The translations under genes were made by a program, and so were the position numbers. Below are positions 25,323 through 34,020 of a stretch of DNA of 64,000 nucleotides, piece by piece. Numbering within the stretch: the stretch's first letter is position 1; every line of letters begins with the position of its first letter. The stretch is from Calditrichia bacterium (GTDB lineage Bacteria > Calditrichota > Calditrichia > RBG-13-44-9 > J075), in assembly GCA_028284445.1 (NCBI GenBank), contig JANQRS010000001.1, forward strand, positions 62,001-126,000, written 5' to 3'. The notes below the pieces were generated by a model, which was not told where the DNA came from, searched no databases, and was given only the letters and a program-made list of their open reading frames with translations.

Positions 25323-26111
25323 ATGTCTAATTTAATCCATCTTACCGAATGTGATGAGTTCATTGCCTCAGAACGTTGGCGGGATCATTTCAATAACAAT
25401 ATCTTCTCCCAGATGGATATTCCCTGGGATCGCGGTCAGGAGCTTAGCTATCTGGAATGGCATGCGATCGCCTCATCCGTTCAGGAATTTCAACTGGGTG
25501 AAAGCTCAGAAGGATATCATTTTAATCGTTGTGCCAGGGAATATGCGAGGCGGACCGGCGATAAGGCATATGCAGATGCTGTCCAGCTCTTCATTCGTGA
25601 GGAGCAGCGTCACAGCCGCTACCTGGGTCGCTTCATGGATTTGAATAATATTCCCCGCCTGAAATTTTCCTTCGGTGATATTGTTTTTCGCAGTCTGCGA
25701 AAACTTGCCGGTCTGGAAACCTCGGTAGCGGTTTTAATTACTGCCGAAATCATCGCGAAAGTCTATTATCGTTGTCTGAAGAAGGTGACTCACTCTGCGA
25801 TCCTTCAGCATATCTGCCGGCAAATCATGAAGGATGAGGCATTACACGTTATTTTCCAGGGGCAACGGCTTGCCCTGCTTCGTCGAAATCGCGGACGATT
25901 CGCACTTGCGATCACTAATCTTGCACAGCGGTCTTTGTTTGCCGGGGCTTGCCTGATGGTTTGGAAAAATCATCGCTCGGTGATGCAGGCAACCGGGATG
26001 TCCTTTCCGGCATTTTGGTCAGAATGCTGGTCTGAATTCCGGCAAGTATTTCCACAAATGCAACCATTTACTTTTCCCGGTCTTACCGGCAACTTATCAA
26101 TGGATAGCTGA
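25323..26111 (+). CDS. Ferritin-like di-metal protein
   Basis: 262 aa, all-helical, with the spaced carboxylate/histidine pattern of ferritin-like diiron proteins: Glu60/63 region, E94-x-x-H97, Glu142 and E172-x-x-H175. Families with this arrangement include AurF-type N-oxygenases, MiaE hydroxylases and aldehyde-deformylating oxygenases; none can be picked. No redox partner is adjacent. The structured leader directly upstream suggests regulated translation, perhaps by a metal or metabolite. Confidence 0.7.
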   Translation: MSNLIHLTECDEFIASERWRDHFNNNIFSQMDIPWDRGQELSYLEWHAIASSVQEFQLGESSEGYHFNRCAREYARRTGDKAYADAVQLFIREEQRHSRYLGRFMDLNNIPRLKFSFGDIVFRSLRKLAGLETSVAVLITAEIIAKVYYRCLKKVTHSAILQHICRQIMKDEALHVIFQGQRLALLRRNRGRFALAITNLAQRSLFAGACLMVWKNHRSVMQATGMSFPAFWSECWSEFRQVFPQMQPFTFPGLTGNLSMDS

Positions 26112-26263
26112 GCGGCGGTAAATTCCCCTATTTCCTTGCCATCTTCTTCGGAACATCTTATACTTTTTGGGCGTTAGCTTGAAAAATCCGCCTTTCGGTA
26201 GCCACAGCTGTGAAGCTGATACTGCCAGAGCCGTTTGACGAAATCAAAATGTGGGAGCGGCAT

Positions 26264-27025
26264 ATGTTCCGATGCCTGAACTTAATACTGTTATTGATAT
26301 TCTCCAGTTTGCTCGCACAGTCGCACGATTTGGATATCGATGCCCTTATCGTTGCCGGCGATGAAGCCCACAGCCAATATGACTTCGAAACGGCGCTCAA
26401 GCATTATGAACGGGCATTTGAAGCAGAGCCAGAAAACTATGACGTTGCCTGGCGCGTTTCCCGTGCATATGTCGATGTGGGCGAGACGAAAAGCAAAAAG
26501 GAAGAGCGAAAGGCGGCTTTTCAAAAAGCACATGATGCTGCCCGAACAGCTGTCGAAGCAGACTCAACCGGGGCCAAGGGGCATCTTTTCCTCAGCGTAT
26601 CGCTTGGTCGCATTGCATTGGATGCCGGTGCGCGCGAACGAGTTCGGTTATCAAAAGAAATCAAAGCGCAGGTGGATAAAGCACTGCTATTGGATCCGAG
26701 CGATGACATTGCATGGCACGTACTGGGTATGTGGCATCGGCGTCTGGCAACGCTAAGCTGGGTTGAGAAGCGTTTTGCCAATCTTTTCCTGGGCGGTGTC
26801 CCAAAAGAAGCGTCCGTAGAAAAAGCCCGCGATTGCTTTCTTAAGGCTATTGCTCTTGCCGGTGAGGTGATTATCCATCATTTGGAACTGGGCAATACTT
26901 ATGAGAAGCTGAAGCAAAAAACACTGGCGCGTGCGGCATTCGAAAAGGTCTTACTCTTGCCAAGTATTGACCCGGATGACGATGCTCATAAGCGTGCGGC
27001 TGAAGAGCGCCTGAAAAAGCTTTAA
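26264..27025 (+). CDS. Periplasmic TPR protein
   Basis: About 253 aa: a signal peptide (MFRCLNLILLLIFSSLLAQ) followed by TPR-type helix pairs (YDFETALKHYERAFEAEPENYDVAWRVSRAY). It resembles RMD1-like TPR proteins of Bacteroidota. The frame starts at 26210, but GGGAG six bases before ATG 26264 and the signal peptide favour the shorter form. Probably a scaffold; partner unknown. Confidence 0.75.
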   Translation: MFRCLNLILLLIFSSLLAQSHDLDIDALIVAGDEAHSQYDFETALKHYERAFEAEPENYDVAWRVSRAYVDVGETKSKKEERKAAFQKAHDAARTAVEADSTGAKGHLFLSVSLGRIALDAGARERVRLSKEIKAQVDKALLLDPSDDIAWHVLGMWHRRLATLSWVEKRFANLFLGGVPKEASVEKARDCFLKAIALAGEVIIHHLELGNTYEKLKQKTLARAAFEKVLLLPSIDPDDDAHKRAAEERLKKL

Positions 27026-27180
27026 GCAACTGGCGTATGATCTTTTCCGAATTATCAGTAACTTCCTACCTTTCAATGGCGTATAATCTCTATTTAAGCC
27101 AAACGCCAATCCGGAAAATGCCATTCTGAATTTGACTATTATACAAACCTGTCATCAACATACATAACAGAGGAGAAACT

Positions 27181-30021
27181 ATGTTCAAAACCACGATGAA
27201 TTGTTTGTGGGTGGCGTTGCTATTGCTCTTTTCGTTAACGGCAACAGCCGAAAAGGGCAAGACGCTTAAGATTGATTACGAGAAGTATACGCTTGACAAT
27301 GGTCTGGAAGTCATTCTTCACGATGATAAATCGGATCCAATTGCTTCAGTGGCGGTTGTTTACCACGTTGGATCAAATCGTGAAGAAACCGGACGCACCG
27401 GTTTTGCCCACTTGTTCGAACACATGATGTTCCAGGAATCCCAGCATGTTGGCCAGGATCAATTTTTCAAGAAGGTCCAGGGAGCCGGCGGGACTCTAAA
27501 CGGTTTTACGACCAATGATTTCACTTGTTATTTTGAAATTGTTCCGAAAAATGCACTTGAGATGGCCCTGTGGCTGGAGTCTGACCGTATGGGCTTCTTG
27601 CTGAGCACTGTTACCGAAGAAGCTTTTAAGAACCAGCAGGAAGTGGTGCAAAATGAAAAACGTCAGCGGGTTGATAACGTGCCTTATGGCCATACCAGCT
27701 ACGTGATTGACAAACTGCTCTACCCGGAAGATCATCCTTATAACTGGCAAGTTATAGGTTCGTTGGAAGATCTTGCGAATGCCACGATTGATGATGTAAT
27801 CAAGTTCTTCAAGAAATGGTATGGACCGAATAATGCTACGTTGGTTATCGCCGGTGATCTTGATAAGGCGCAAACCAAAAAGTGGGTTGAAAAATATTTC
27901 GGCGAAATCAAAGCTGCACCCCCGGTAGATGATCCCAAGGCATGGAATGTTACGCTGACCGAAACCCGTCGCGCTTCGCACGAAGACAATTTTGCCCGCT
28001 CTCCGGAATTGAATATGGTTTTTCCGACCGTCCAGCAGTTTGAAAAAGACGCTTACGCGCTGGATCTGCTGTCTAATCTCTTGTCAGATGGCAAAAAAGC
28101 ACCGTTGTACAAAGTGCTGGTTGAAGAGAAAAAGCTGGCGCCTTCGGTTGGCGCGTTCCATCGCACCAACGAAATTACCAGCTATATGCGTTTCCGGATA
28201 CGGGCATTCCCGGATAAGAACCTCACTGATGTTGAGAACGCTATTAAAGAAGCATTTGCCCTGTTTGAAAAAGAAGGGTTTACCGATAAAGATTTGGCGC
28301 GAGTTAAAGCCCGTACCGAAACTGATTTCTATAATGGTATTTCCAGCATCCTCAATAAGTCTTTACAACTGGCTGTCTACAATGAGTTCAAGGGAAGTCC
28401 GGATTTCATCAGCGATGACATCCAAAACTCACTTGATGTAACCAGTGAAGATATTTGGCGCGTTTACAACAAATATATCAAGGATAAGCACTACGTGCTG
28501 ACCAGCTTCGTACCCAAAGGAAAAGCTGAATTGATTGCCGAAAATTCTGAACCATTTCCGATCGTCGAAGAGAATATTTTGAATGAGGACGGCGAAGCAA
28601 CCGTTGCCAAGAGTGGAACGGAATCCAAGCCTGCTGAAAAAATGACTTCCAGTTTCGACCGCAGCGTTGAGCCACCGAGAGGCCCTTCCCCGGAAACAAC
28701 TGTGCCGGAAGTCTGGACACATACTTATAAAAATGGCCTGCGCATCTATGGCATCGAAAATCAGGAACTGCCGCTGGTTGAATGGGCGCTAAGCCTCAAG
28801 GGTGGACTGCTGCTCGATGATTTGGAAAAGGTTGGCGTCGCTAACTTGATGACCGACATCATGATGGAAGGTACAGAGAGTCGCACGCCGCTCGAATTGG
28901 AAGAAGCGATTGATCTGCTTGGTTCCAGGATCAATATGTTTACCGGACGCGAATCAATCACTATTCAAGCCAACACCCTGACGTCAAAGCTAAAAGATAC
29001 CTATGCCATCTTTGAAGAAATTCTGATGGAACCACGTTGGGACGAGAAGGAATTTGCCCGCATCAAAGATGAAACAATCGAGGGCATCAAGCGTCAGTCT
29101 GTAAACCCATCGACGGTTTCCCGCAATGTTTATAATAAGCTGATTTATGGAAAGCAGAATATTCTAGGCTACCCGGTATCCGGCACCGAAGGATCTGTCG
29201 CTGCAATTACCCTGGATGATCTGAAGGCCTATTACAAGAACAACTATTCGCCGAGCGTTTCTTACATTACCATAGCTGGTAACATCAGCAAGGCTGATGC
29301 GGTGAAGCTGTTCAGTAATCTTGGCAGCAAGTGGAAGTCACGTGATGTCTCTTTCCCTGAATTTGCGGCGCCTACCAAGCCCGAAAATTCTCAACTCTAC
29401 TTTGTTGATATTCCCAAGGCAAAGCAGTCACAAATTCGTATCGGCTATTTGGCTATGTCATATGCAGATCCGGACTACTACCCGGCAACCGTAATGAACT
29501 ACAAGCTTGGTGGTAGCTTCAACGGAAATCTCAACTTGATTTTGCGTGAAGAAAAGGGCTTTACTTATGGTGCGCGTTCCGGTTTCTCCGGTACACACTA
29601 CCCGGGTGCCTTTACCGCAGCTTCCGGCGTACGCTCAAATGCGACCAAAGAGTCTGTTGAAATCTTCCGGGATGAGATGATGAAATATCGTGAGGGGATT
29701 TCCGAAGATGATATGATTTTTACCCGCGATGCGCTGGTACAGTCCAACGCCCGCCGCTTTGAGACCCTTGGCGCCAAGCGTGGAATGCTGAACGCTATTG
29801 CCAACTATGGCCTGGATCATGACTATATCAAGCAGCGCGAAGAGATTGTCAAGAAAATGACTGTCGAGGCACACAAGGCACTGGTTGAAAAATACATCGA
29901 TCCGAACCGTATGATTTACCTGCTTGTTGGTGATGCCGCGACTCAGCTGGAGCCGCTGAAGGAGCTGAAGCTGGGTGATCCGATTCTGCTTGATAAAGAT
30001 GGCGAACAAACCAGCCTGTAA
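27181..30021 (+). CDS. M16-family zinc metallopeptidase (two-domain)
   Basis: 946 aa with a signal peptide ending near TATAEK. The N-terminal M16 half has the inverted zinc motif H77-L-F-E80-H81 and a downstream Glu in NQQEVVQNEKR. An inactive second M16 half starts near residue 510 and lacks the HxxEH motif, as normal in one-chain pitrilysin/PqqL-like enzymes. It likely degrades short peptides in the periplasm. AGAGGAGAAACT precedes the ATG. Its terminator is the hairpin that has been duplicated around the next insert. Confidence 0.93.
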   Translation: MFKTTMNCLWVALLLLFSLTATAEKGKTLKIDYEKYTLDNGLEVILHDDKSDPIASVAVVYHVGSNREETGRTGFAHLFEHMMFQESQHVGQDQFFKKVQGAGGTLNGFTTNDFTCYFEIVPKNALEMALWLESDRMGFLLSTVTEEAFKNQQEVVQNEKRQRVDNVPYGHTSYVIDKLLYPEDHPYNWQVIGSLEDLANATIDDVIKFFKKWYGPNNATLVIAGDLDKAQTKKWVEKYFGEIKAAPPVDDPKAWNVTLTETRRASHEDNFARSPELNMVFPTVQQFEKDAYALDLLSNLLSDGKKAPLYKVLVEEKKLAPSVGAFHRTNEITSYMRFRIRAFPDKNLTDVENAIKEAFALFEKEGFTDKDLARVKARTETDFYNGISSILNKSLQLAVYNEFKGSPDFISDDIQNSLDVTSEDIWRVYNKYIKDKHYVLTSFVPKGKAELIAENSEPFPIVEENILNEDGEATVAKSGTESKPAEKMTSSFDRSVEPPRGPSPETTVPEVWTHTYKNGLRIYGIENQELPLVEWALSLKGGLLLDDLEKVGVANLMTDIMMEGTESRTPLELEEAIDLLGSRINMFTGRESITIQANTLTSKLKDTYAIFEEILMEPRWDEKEFARIKDETIEGIKRQSVNPSTVSRNVYNKLIYGKQNILGYPVSGTEGSVAAITLDDLKAYYKNNYSPSVSYITIAGNISKADAVKLFSNLGSKWKSRDVSFPEFAAPTKPENSQLYFVDIPKAKQSQIRIGYLAMSYADPDYYPATVMNYKLGGSFNGNLNLILREEKGFTYGARSGFSGTHYPGAFTAASGVRSNATKESVEIFRDEMMKYREGISEDDMIFTRDALVQSNARRFETLGAKRGMLNAIANYGLDHDYIKQREEIVKKMTVEAHKALVEKYIDPNRMIYLLVGDAATQLEPLKELKLGDPILLDKDGEQTSL

Positions 30022-30439
30022 TTCTCATACACAGCTCTGCCGCACACAAACCTAGAAGAAATTCCAATAAACAAAAGCGGGATGATCAATGATCATCCCG
30101 CTTTTGTTTGTATACCCTGCCGACCGTAATAGAAGCGACGAGGAATCGGACAGCGCGGAATTTCAGTCTGATATTGATGTGCAATTTGTTGCTCAATTGT
30201 AACTATTCAGCCCGATGAAGAGCAAATTGGCCGAACAGCGTTGAATAGTTGCAATTAGCATTTGAATTTTTGCTCTTGTCACTAAATTAAATCTATTTTA
30301 AACTTGTTATATAGGCAAGAGTCCTGGACAATTCCCCTTATACACTACTGATAGAAAATGAGAAAATTTGAATACTTGTAAGCTGAAAATTTATAATCTG
30401 GTTGTCACGATGTTTCTAAAAATTATGGATAATTCATAA
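30022..30439. other. Intergenic region upstream of the AT-rich cargo gene
   Basis: Beyond the left repeat there is no supported gene. Inverted words AATTGTAACTATTCA (about 30195-30209) and TGAATAGTTGCAATT (30242-30256) pair with one mismatch. Inside them AAGAGCAAA pairs with TTTTGCTCTT just outside, giving competing hairpins. Base composition falls sharply from about 30260 onward. Probably the cargo promoter/leader or a recombination structure. Confidence 0.45.
30041..30104. repeat. 64-bp direct repeat, left copy, with terminator hairpin
   Basis: Identical over all 64 bases to 31762-31825; flanking bases differ on both sides. It contains AAAAGCGGGATGATCA-A-TGATCATCCCGCTTTT (30073-30105), a 16-bp perfect stem that ends the M16 gene. 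The two copies enclose about 1.66 kb of AT-rich DNA, so the repeat looks like an attachment or duplication boundary. Confidence 0.95.
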
Positions 30440-31624
30440 ATGTTTGAAATTGGCGCTGTATATGGATTCTCAAATCATAATGTCTCAAATGATGTTGTAG
30501 TGGCAGTTTGTGTAAGGAAATCCCCTGTTAGATTATTGAGGCTAAACGCTATTACATCTTCTAAGGTATCTGAATATGTTTCATCCATAAAACAAAGTTC
30601 ACCGATGCTCATAGGTGGACCAGATTTAGCAGACAAGTTCTTTTATATACATAGGTTTAGCACACTAAGCAATGCTTCGAGGATTGGAAAAGATCTTTAT
30701 ATTGGTGGAAACGTCTCAGAAGTATTTATTTTGGATAAGCATGAGAAACTAGCACCTTCATTGATTCGTTTTTATGTCGGATGTTATGATTTTGATACTA
30801 ATGACATCAATACAGAGCAGTTTAAGAAATTAGGTCATATCAGTCAGGCGGATGTTTTTTTACCCTTTGATCAAATACGAGAATACTGGGAACAAGTATA
30901 TGCAAACTACTTGATTGATAGTTCAAACCTCATTAATGCTACATCAATTTCAGAGAAAAATTTGGAAATTGTTAGTAGCAGTAGATCTTTCTTGAAAAGT
31001 AAACTTTGGATAAGACCTTGGTTGTTTTTTTCCATCTTAATGAACGCAATCTCTCTCATCAATGTTGGGATAGATCTCAAAATTGTAACTCCGAGATGGT
31101 TGTCTTTTTTAAGTTTTTTTCTAGATTTTGTGGAGACGATTTCAAGGTATATGACTTATCCATTCCAATTAATCTTTAATATCTGGAATATACAAATACC
31201 CGAAATAGTTAGTAGTACAACCCTCCTTACTACCATAATTATTGGATCTTTACGACAGGCAAAAAATGAAAGCGACAAATTTTTTAAGAAAGAGTTTTAT
31301 TCTGTTTCTTCAGAACGATTTCGATATCAACGATTAATGTATATTTCCGGACTAATCGGTAATTATGCTATGGGTTTTCTTATTGCATTAGTTTATTCAG
31401 GGATTATGTGGGCATTTATGCAAATCAACAGCTTTGTTTTTCCTATTATTTTTGTCGCTTTACTAAATTTTTTGTTGTTGATATTGCTTTTTCTAAAGGG
31501 AGAGACAATAGAAAATCAATATCGAATGCAAGTATTCAAATTTTATATTTGTGCGGTTTTTTTTATCGCATTTCTAATAGCATTTGTCAATTATAGCGGA
31601 CTACAATTTTTTAGTTCAACTTAA
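30440..31624 (+). CDS. AlgH/YqgE-like domain fused to a multi-pass membrane domain
   Basis: 394 aa. Residues 1-160 follow the UPF0301 (AlgH/YqgE) pattern: hydrophobic strand VVVAVCV, GGP (59-61) with His71 at the family's exact 10-residue spacing, SRI, DLYIGG, RFYVGCYDF in place of the usual LGYAxW, and a terminal D-x-F...W. Residues 190-394 hold about five or six TM helices with a cytoplasmic-looking loop (272-298). AlgH proteins are normally small and soluble, so the fusion is unusual. Codon use is AT-rich, unlike the neighbours. Function unknown. Confidence 0.6.
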   Translation: MFEIGAVYGFSNHNVSNDVVVAVCVRKSPVRLLRLNAITSSKVSEYVSSIKQSSPMLIGGPDLADKFFYIHRFSTLSNASRIGKDLYIGGNVSEVFILDKHEKLAPSLIRFYVGCYDFDTNDINTEQFKKLGHISQADVFLPFDQIREYWEQVYANYLIDSSNLINATSISEKNLEIVSSSRSFLKSKLWIRPWLFFSILMNAISLINVGIDLKIVTPRWLSFLSFFLDFVETISRYMTYPFQLIFNIWNIQIPEIVSSTTLLTTIIIGSLRQAKNESDKFFKKEFYSVSSERFRYQRLMYISGLIGNYAMGFLIALVYSGIMWAFMQINSFVFPIIFVALLNFLLLILLFLKGETIENQYRMQVFKFYICAVFFIAFLIAFVNYSGLQFFSST

Positions 31625-31761
31625 CCGCTAATTTTGATTCAATTAGATTTTATGCCGGTAACGTAATAATTGGTTATTGGAGTTATATCATTAATAGACA
31701 GGATATTTTTAACGTGGCATTCGGTTTAGATGCCCCTTAGCAAGTTGATAGGGGGAGCCAT

Positions 31762-31825
31762 CGCACACAAACCTAGAAGAAATTCCAATAAACAAAAGCG
31801 GGATGATCAATGATCATCCCGCTTT
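31762..31825. repeat. 64-bp direct repeat, right copy, with terminator hairpin
   Basis: Exact copy of 30041-30104. Here the hairpin (31794-31826 region) lies 80 bp past the stop of the reverse-strand S9 peptidase gene. On that strand it is followed by TTTTGTTTATT, so it can terminate that gene too. Confidence 0.95.
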
Positions 31826-31905
31826 CTTTTTAAGTAACCTCCGCAGCGGTCTTAAAAGCTGCTTGGTAAAATATATTTTTTGCGCGGCAGAGCCGTGCAA
31901 CAGCG

Positions 31906-33825
31906 TTAATTCACAACAACTTCAGCCGACTTTCCACCGAGGTGTTCTGACAGGAATTTCTCCATTGCCCTGTAGAAATCGAAGCGGTTCTCTTCATTGC
32001 GGAATCCGTGACCTTCGTTTTCTTTCAGCATGTAGGGCACGTCGATATTGCGCTTCTTCAGTGCTTCAACAATCTGATCAGATTCTTCTTTGCGAACCCG
32101 CGGATCATTGGCGCCCTGGGCGATGAACAGCGGTGCCGTTATCTTATCGACGTGGAAAATTGGTGAGGCAGCCTTCAGCAATTCTTCTTCCTTTTCCGGA
32201 TGGCCAACCATTTCATAAATCATTTCGCGATATGGTTCCCAGTATGGCGGAATGGCATTCATCCAGGTAAAGATGTTGGATACGCCGACATAGTCAACGC
32301 CGCAGGCGTATAGATCAGGCGTAAAGGCCAAGCCGGCAAGCGTTGCGTAACCGCCGTAAGATCCACCATAAATACCAATGCGATCCGGATCTGCAATACC
32401 CTCATCGATCAGCCACTTAACGCCGTCGGTGATATCATCCTGCATCTTTTTGCCCCATTGCTTGAAGCTGATTTGCCAGAATTCCTTACCATATCCGGTG
32501 GAGCCTCTAAAGTTCATTTGCAATACCGCGTAACCACGATTCGCCAGGAATTGAACAGTGGGATTAAATCCCCAATTGTCGCGGGCCCAGGGACCGCCAT
32601 GCGGATGAACAACGACCGGCAATTTTTCCGGGGTAACGTCTTTCGGAAGTGTCAAATATCCATGGAGCGTCAGGCCATCGCGGGTTTTGTAGGTAATCGG
32701 TTTTTGATCCGACATCAGCGATTCATTCAGCCACGGGCTTACGTCAACCATTTTGGTCAACTCGTCTTTGCTGCGATCGTAGAAATAATATGCGCCGCGT
32801 GATTTATCACTATATGTGCGAATTAGAGCCTTTTGTTCATCTTTGGACATACTGGATACAACCACTTCATATCCCGGGAGACTCTTGGCAAGGCGCTTCT
32901 GTAACGCTTCCCGCTGCTTATCAAAAAAGTAGTAATGGCGCTTGTCTGTGACATAGCTGACGCCCGTTACCACTTGGCGCTTTTTGGAGCGCATGATGTT
33001 GCTGACATCAACTTCCGGATGCTGATAAAGCATTTCCAGTTCCCGAGCATTGGCGATATCGTATTTCACGATTGCCAGCTTGTCACGCCCCAGGTTTGAT
33101 GCCGCATATATATGCTTATTATCAAACGTGAAGGCCAGCGGCGCCAGGGTCTCTTTAAAATCGACAGTTATAATCGGACGAAAATCCTGATCTTCACTAT
33201 CGCGATAGAGGTAGGTGCTGTTTACACCGTCAGTTGTAATCGCCATGCGGATTTTTCCGGCATTATCCGTTACCCACTGCGAAATATTGCCGGGGTTTTC
33301 ACCGACCATTTTCATTTCGCCGGTGTTGATATTGATGCGGTAGGCATCAAAAATCTGCTTATTGCGCTTATTGAGGCCAATGATCATTTCATTGTCGTTG
33401 TCTTCCAACTGATCAATAAAACGAACAACCACGCTGTCGTAAGGGGTCAACTCTTTGAAGTTATCGCCGCTGGCATCAACTGCATAAAGTTTGAAATTCT
33501 CATCTCCACCCTTATCCTGGATAAAGGCAATACGATCGTTGTTGGCCCAAAAATAGCCGGCAACATCACGCTCGGTGGCATGCGTTACGCGCAGGACCTT
33601 GTTATCGCCAATCTTGCGCACATGCACATTCAAGCGACTTTTCCAGGGTTTCATGAAGGCGAGGAACTCGCCATTGGGAGAGAGTTGATAAGATGTTTCT
33701 GATGGATTGCGAAAAAAGTCTTCCATCGGAATAACAGTGCCCGGTGTGGCTTCTTCGTCAGCGAAAGCCAAACCAAACAGGGCGAGCACGGCACCGCAAA
33801 ATACTATCATGATACTTAATTTCAC
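31906..33825 (-). CDS. S9-family prolyl oligopeptidase-like peptidase
   Basis: 639 aa with a signal peptide (ALFGLAFADEEA). A beta-propeller domain of about 370 residues precedes an alpha/beta-hydrolase domain with PHGGPWARD (oxyanion region), nucleophile GGSYGG, Asp in GANDPRV and His in ENEGHGF, the complete catalytic triad. The family cleaves oligopeptides and acyl-peptides; this secreted form suggests peptide scavenging together with the M16 and DPP-IV-like enzymes nearby. Confidence 0.93.
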   Translation of the reverse strand: MKLSIMIVFCGAVLALFGLAFADEEATPGTVIPMEDFFRNPSETSYQLSPNGEFLAFMKPWKSRLNVHVRKIGDNKVLRVTHATERDVAGYFWANNDRIAFIQDKGGDENFKLYAVDASGDNFKELTPYDSVVVRFIDQLEDNDNEMIIGLNKRNKQIFDAYRININTGEMKMVGENPGNISQWVTDNAGKIRMAITTDGVNSTYLYRDSEDQDFRPIITVDFKETLAPLAFTFDNKHIYAASNLGRDKLAIVKYDIANARELEMLYQHPEVDVSNIMRSKKRQVVTGVSYVTDKRHYYFFDKQREALQKRLAKSLPGYEVVVSSMSKDEQKALIRTYSDKSRGAYYFYDRSKDELTKMVDVSPWLNESLMSDQKPITYKTRDGLTLHGYLTLPKDVTPEKLPVVVHPHGGPWARDNWGFNPTVQFLANRGYAVLQMNFRGSTGYGKEFWQISFKQWGKKMQDDITDGVKWLIDEGIADPDRIGIYGGSYGGYATLAGLAFTPDLYACGVDYVGVSNIFTWMNAIPPYWEPYREMIYEMVGHPEKEEELLKAASPIFHVDKITAPLFIAQGANDPRVRKEESDQIVEALKKRNIDVPYMLKENEGHGFRNEENRFDFYRAMEKFLSEHLGGKSAEVVVN

Positions 33826-33909
33826 GAATTATCCTCCATTTTGAAATACGCTGGGTTTGGTGTTTATCAGTTGATTTTGCTAAATTTAAGATGAATATGG
33901 GGGCATTTG

Positions 33910-33923
33910 CAATTCCGGAATTG
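33910..33923. promoter_or_regulatory. 14-bp palindrome between divergent S9 peptidase genes
   Basis: CAATTCCGGAATTG is a perfect palindrome in the 195-bp divergent spacer. It could be an operator serving both peptidase promoters; no matching second copy was seen. Confidence 0.3.
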
Positions 33924-34020
33924 TAAATCCGTTCCACCTGCTCCAATCTGACCAATGTAATATCAACCATTACGGATAAATACCTGCGTGGTTACCATTA
34001 AACCAAAATTCGGGGGTTTT

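Larger units (their letters stand above)
30105..31825. mobile_element. AT-rich 1.7-kb insert bounded by 64-bp direct repeats
   Basis: One repeat unit (1,721 bp) carrying a single gene. The sequence is visibly lower in G+C than its surroundings (16 of 60 bases at 31441-31500 versus 24 of 60 at 29401-29460). It separates two genes that would otherwise be convergent around one shared terminator, the M16 peptidase and the S9 peptidase. No recombinase, terminal inverted repeat or short target duplication is seen. Integration by an external recombinase, or homologous recombination between terminators, is inferred. Confidence 0.65.

Noticed and set aside
30041..31825. Insertion sequence
   Set aside because: The flanking repeats are direct, not terminal inverted, and no transposase is encoded. 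The single gene has a membrane architecture.
33112..33702. 196-aa open frame on the + strand
   Set aside because: Entirely antisense to the S9 peptidase, which has a full catalytic triad and conserved domains. The frame's composition is a by-product of the real gene. The same applies to other long antisense frames, e.g. 4800-5213 and 48670-49266.
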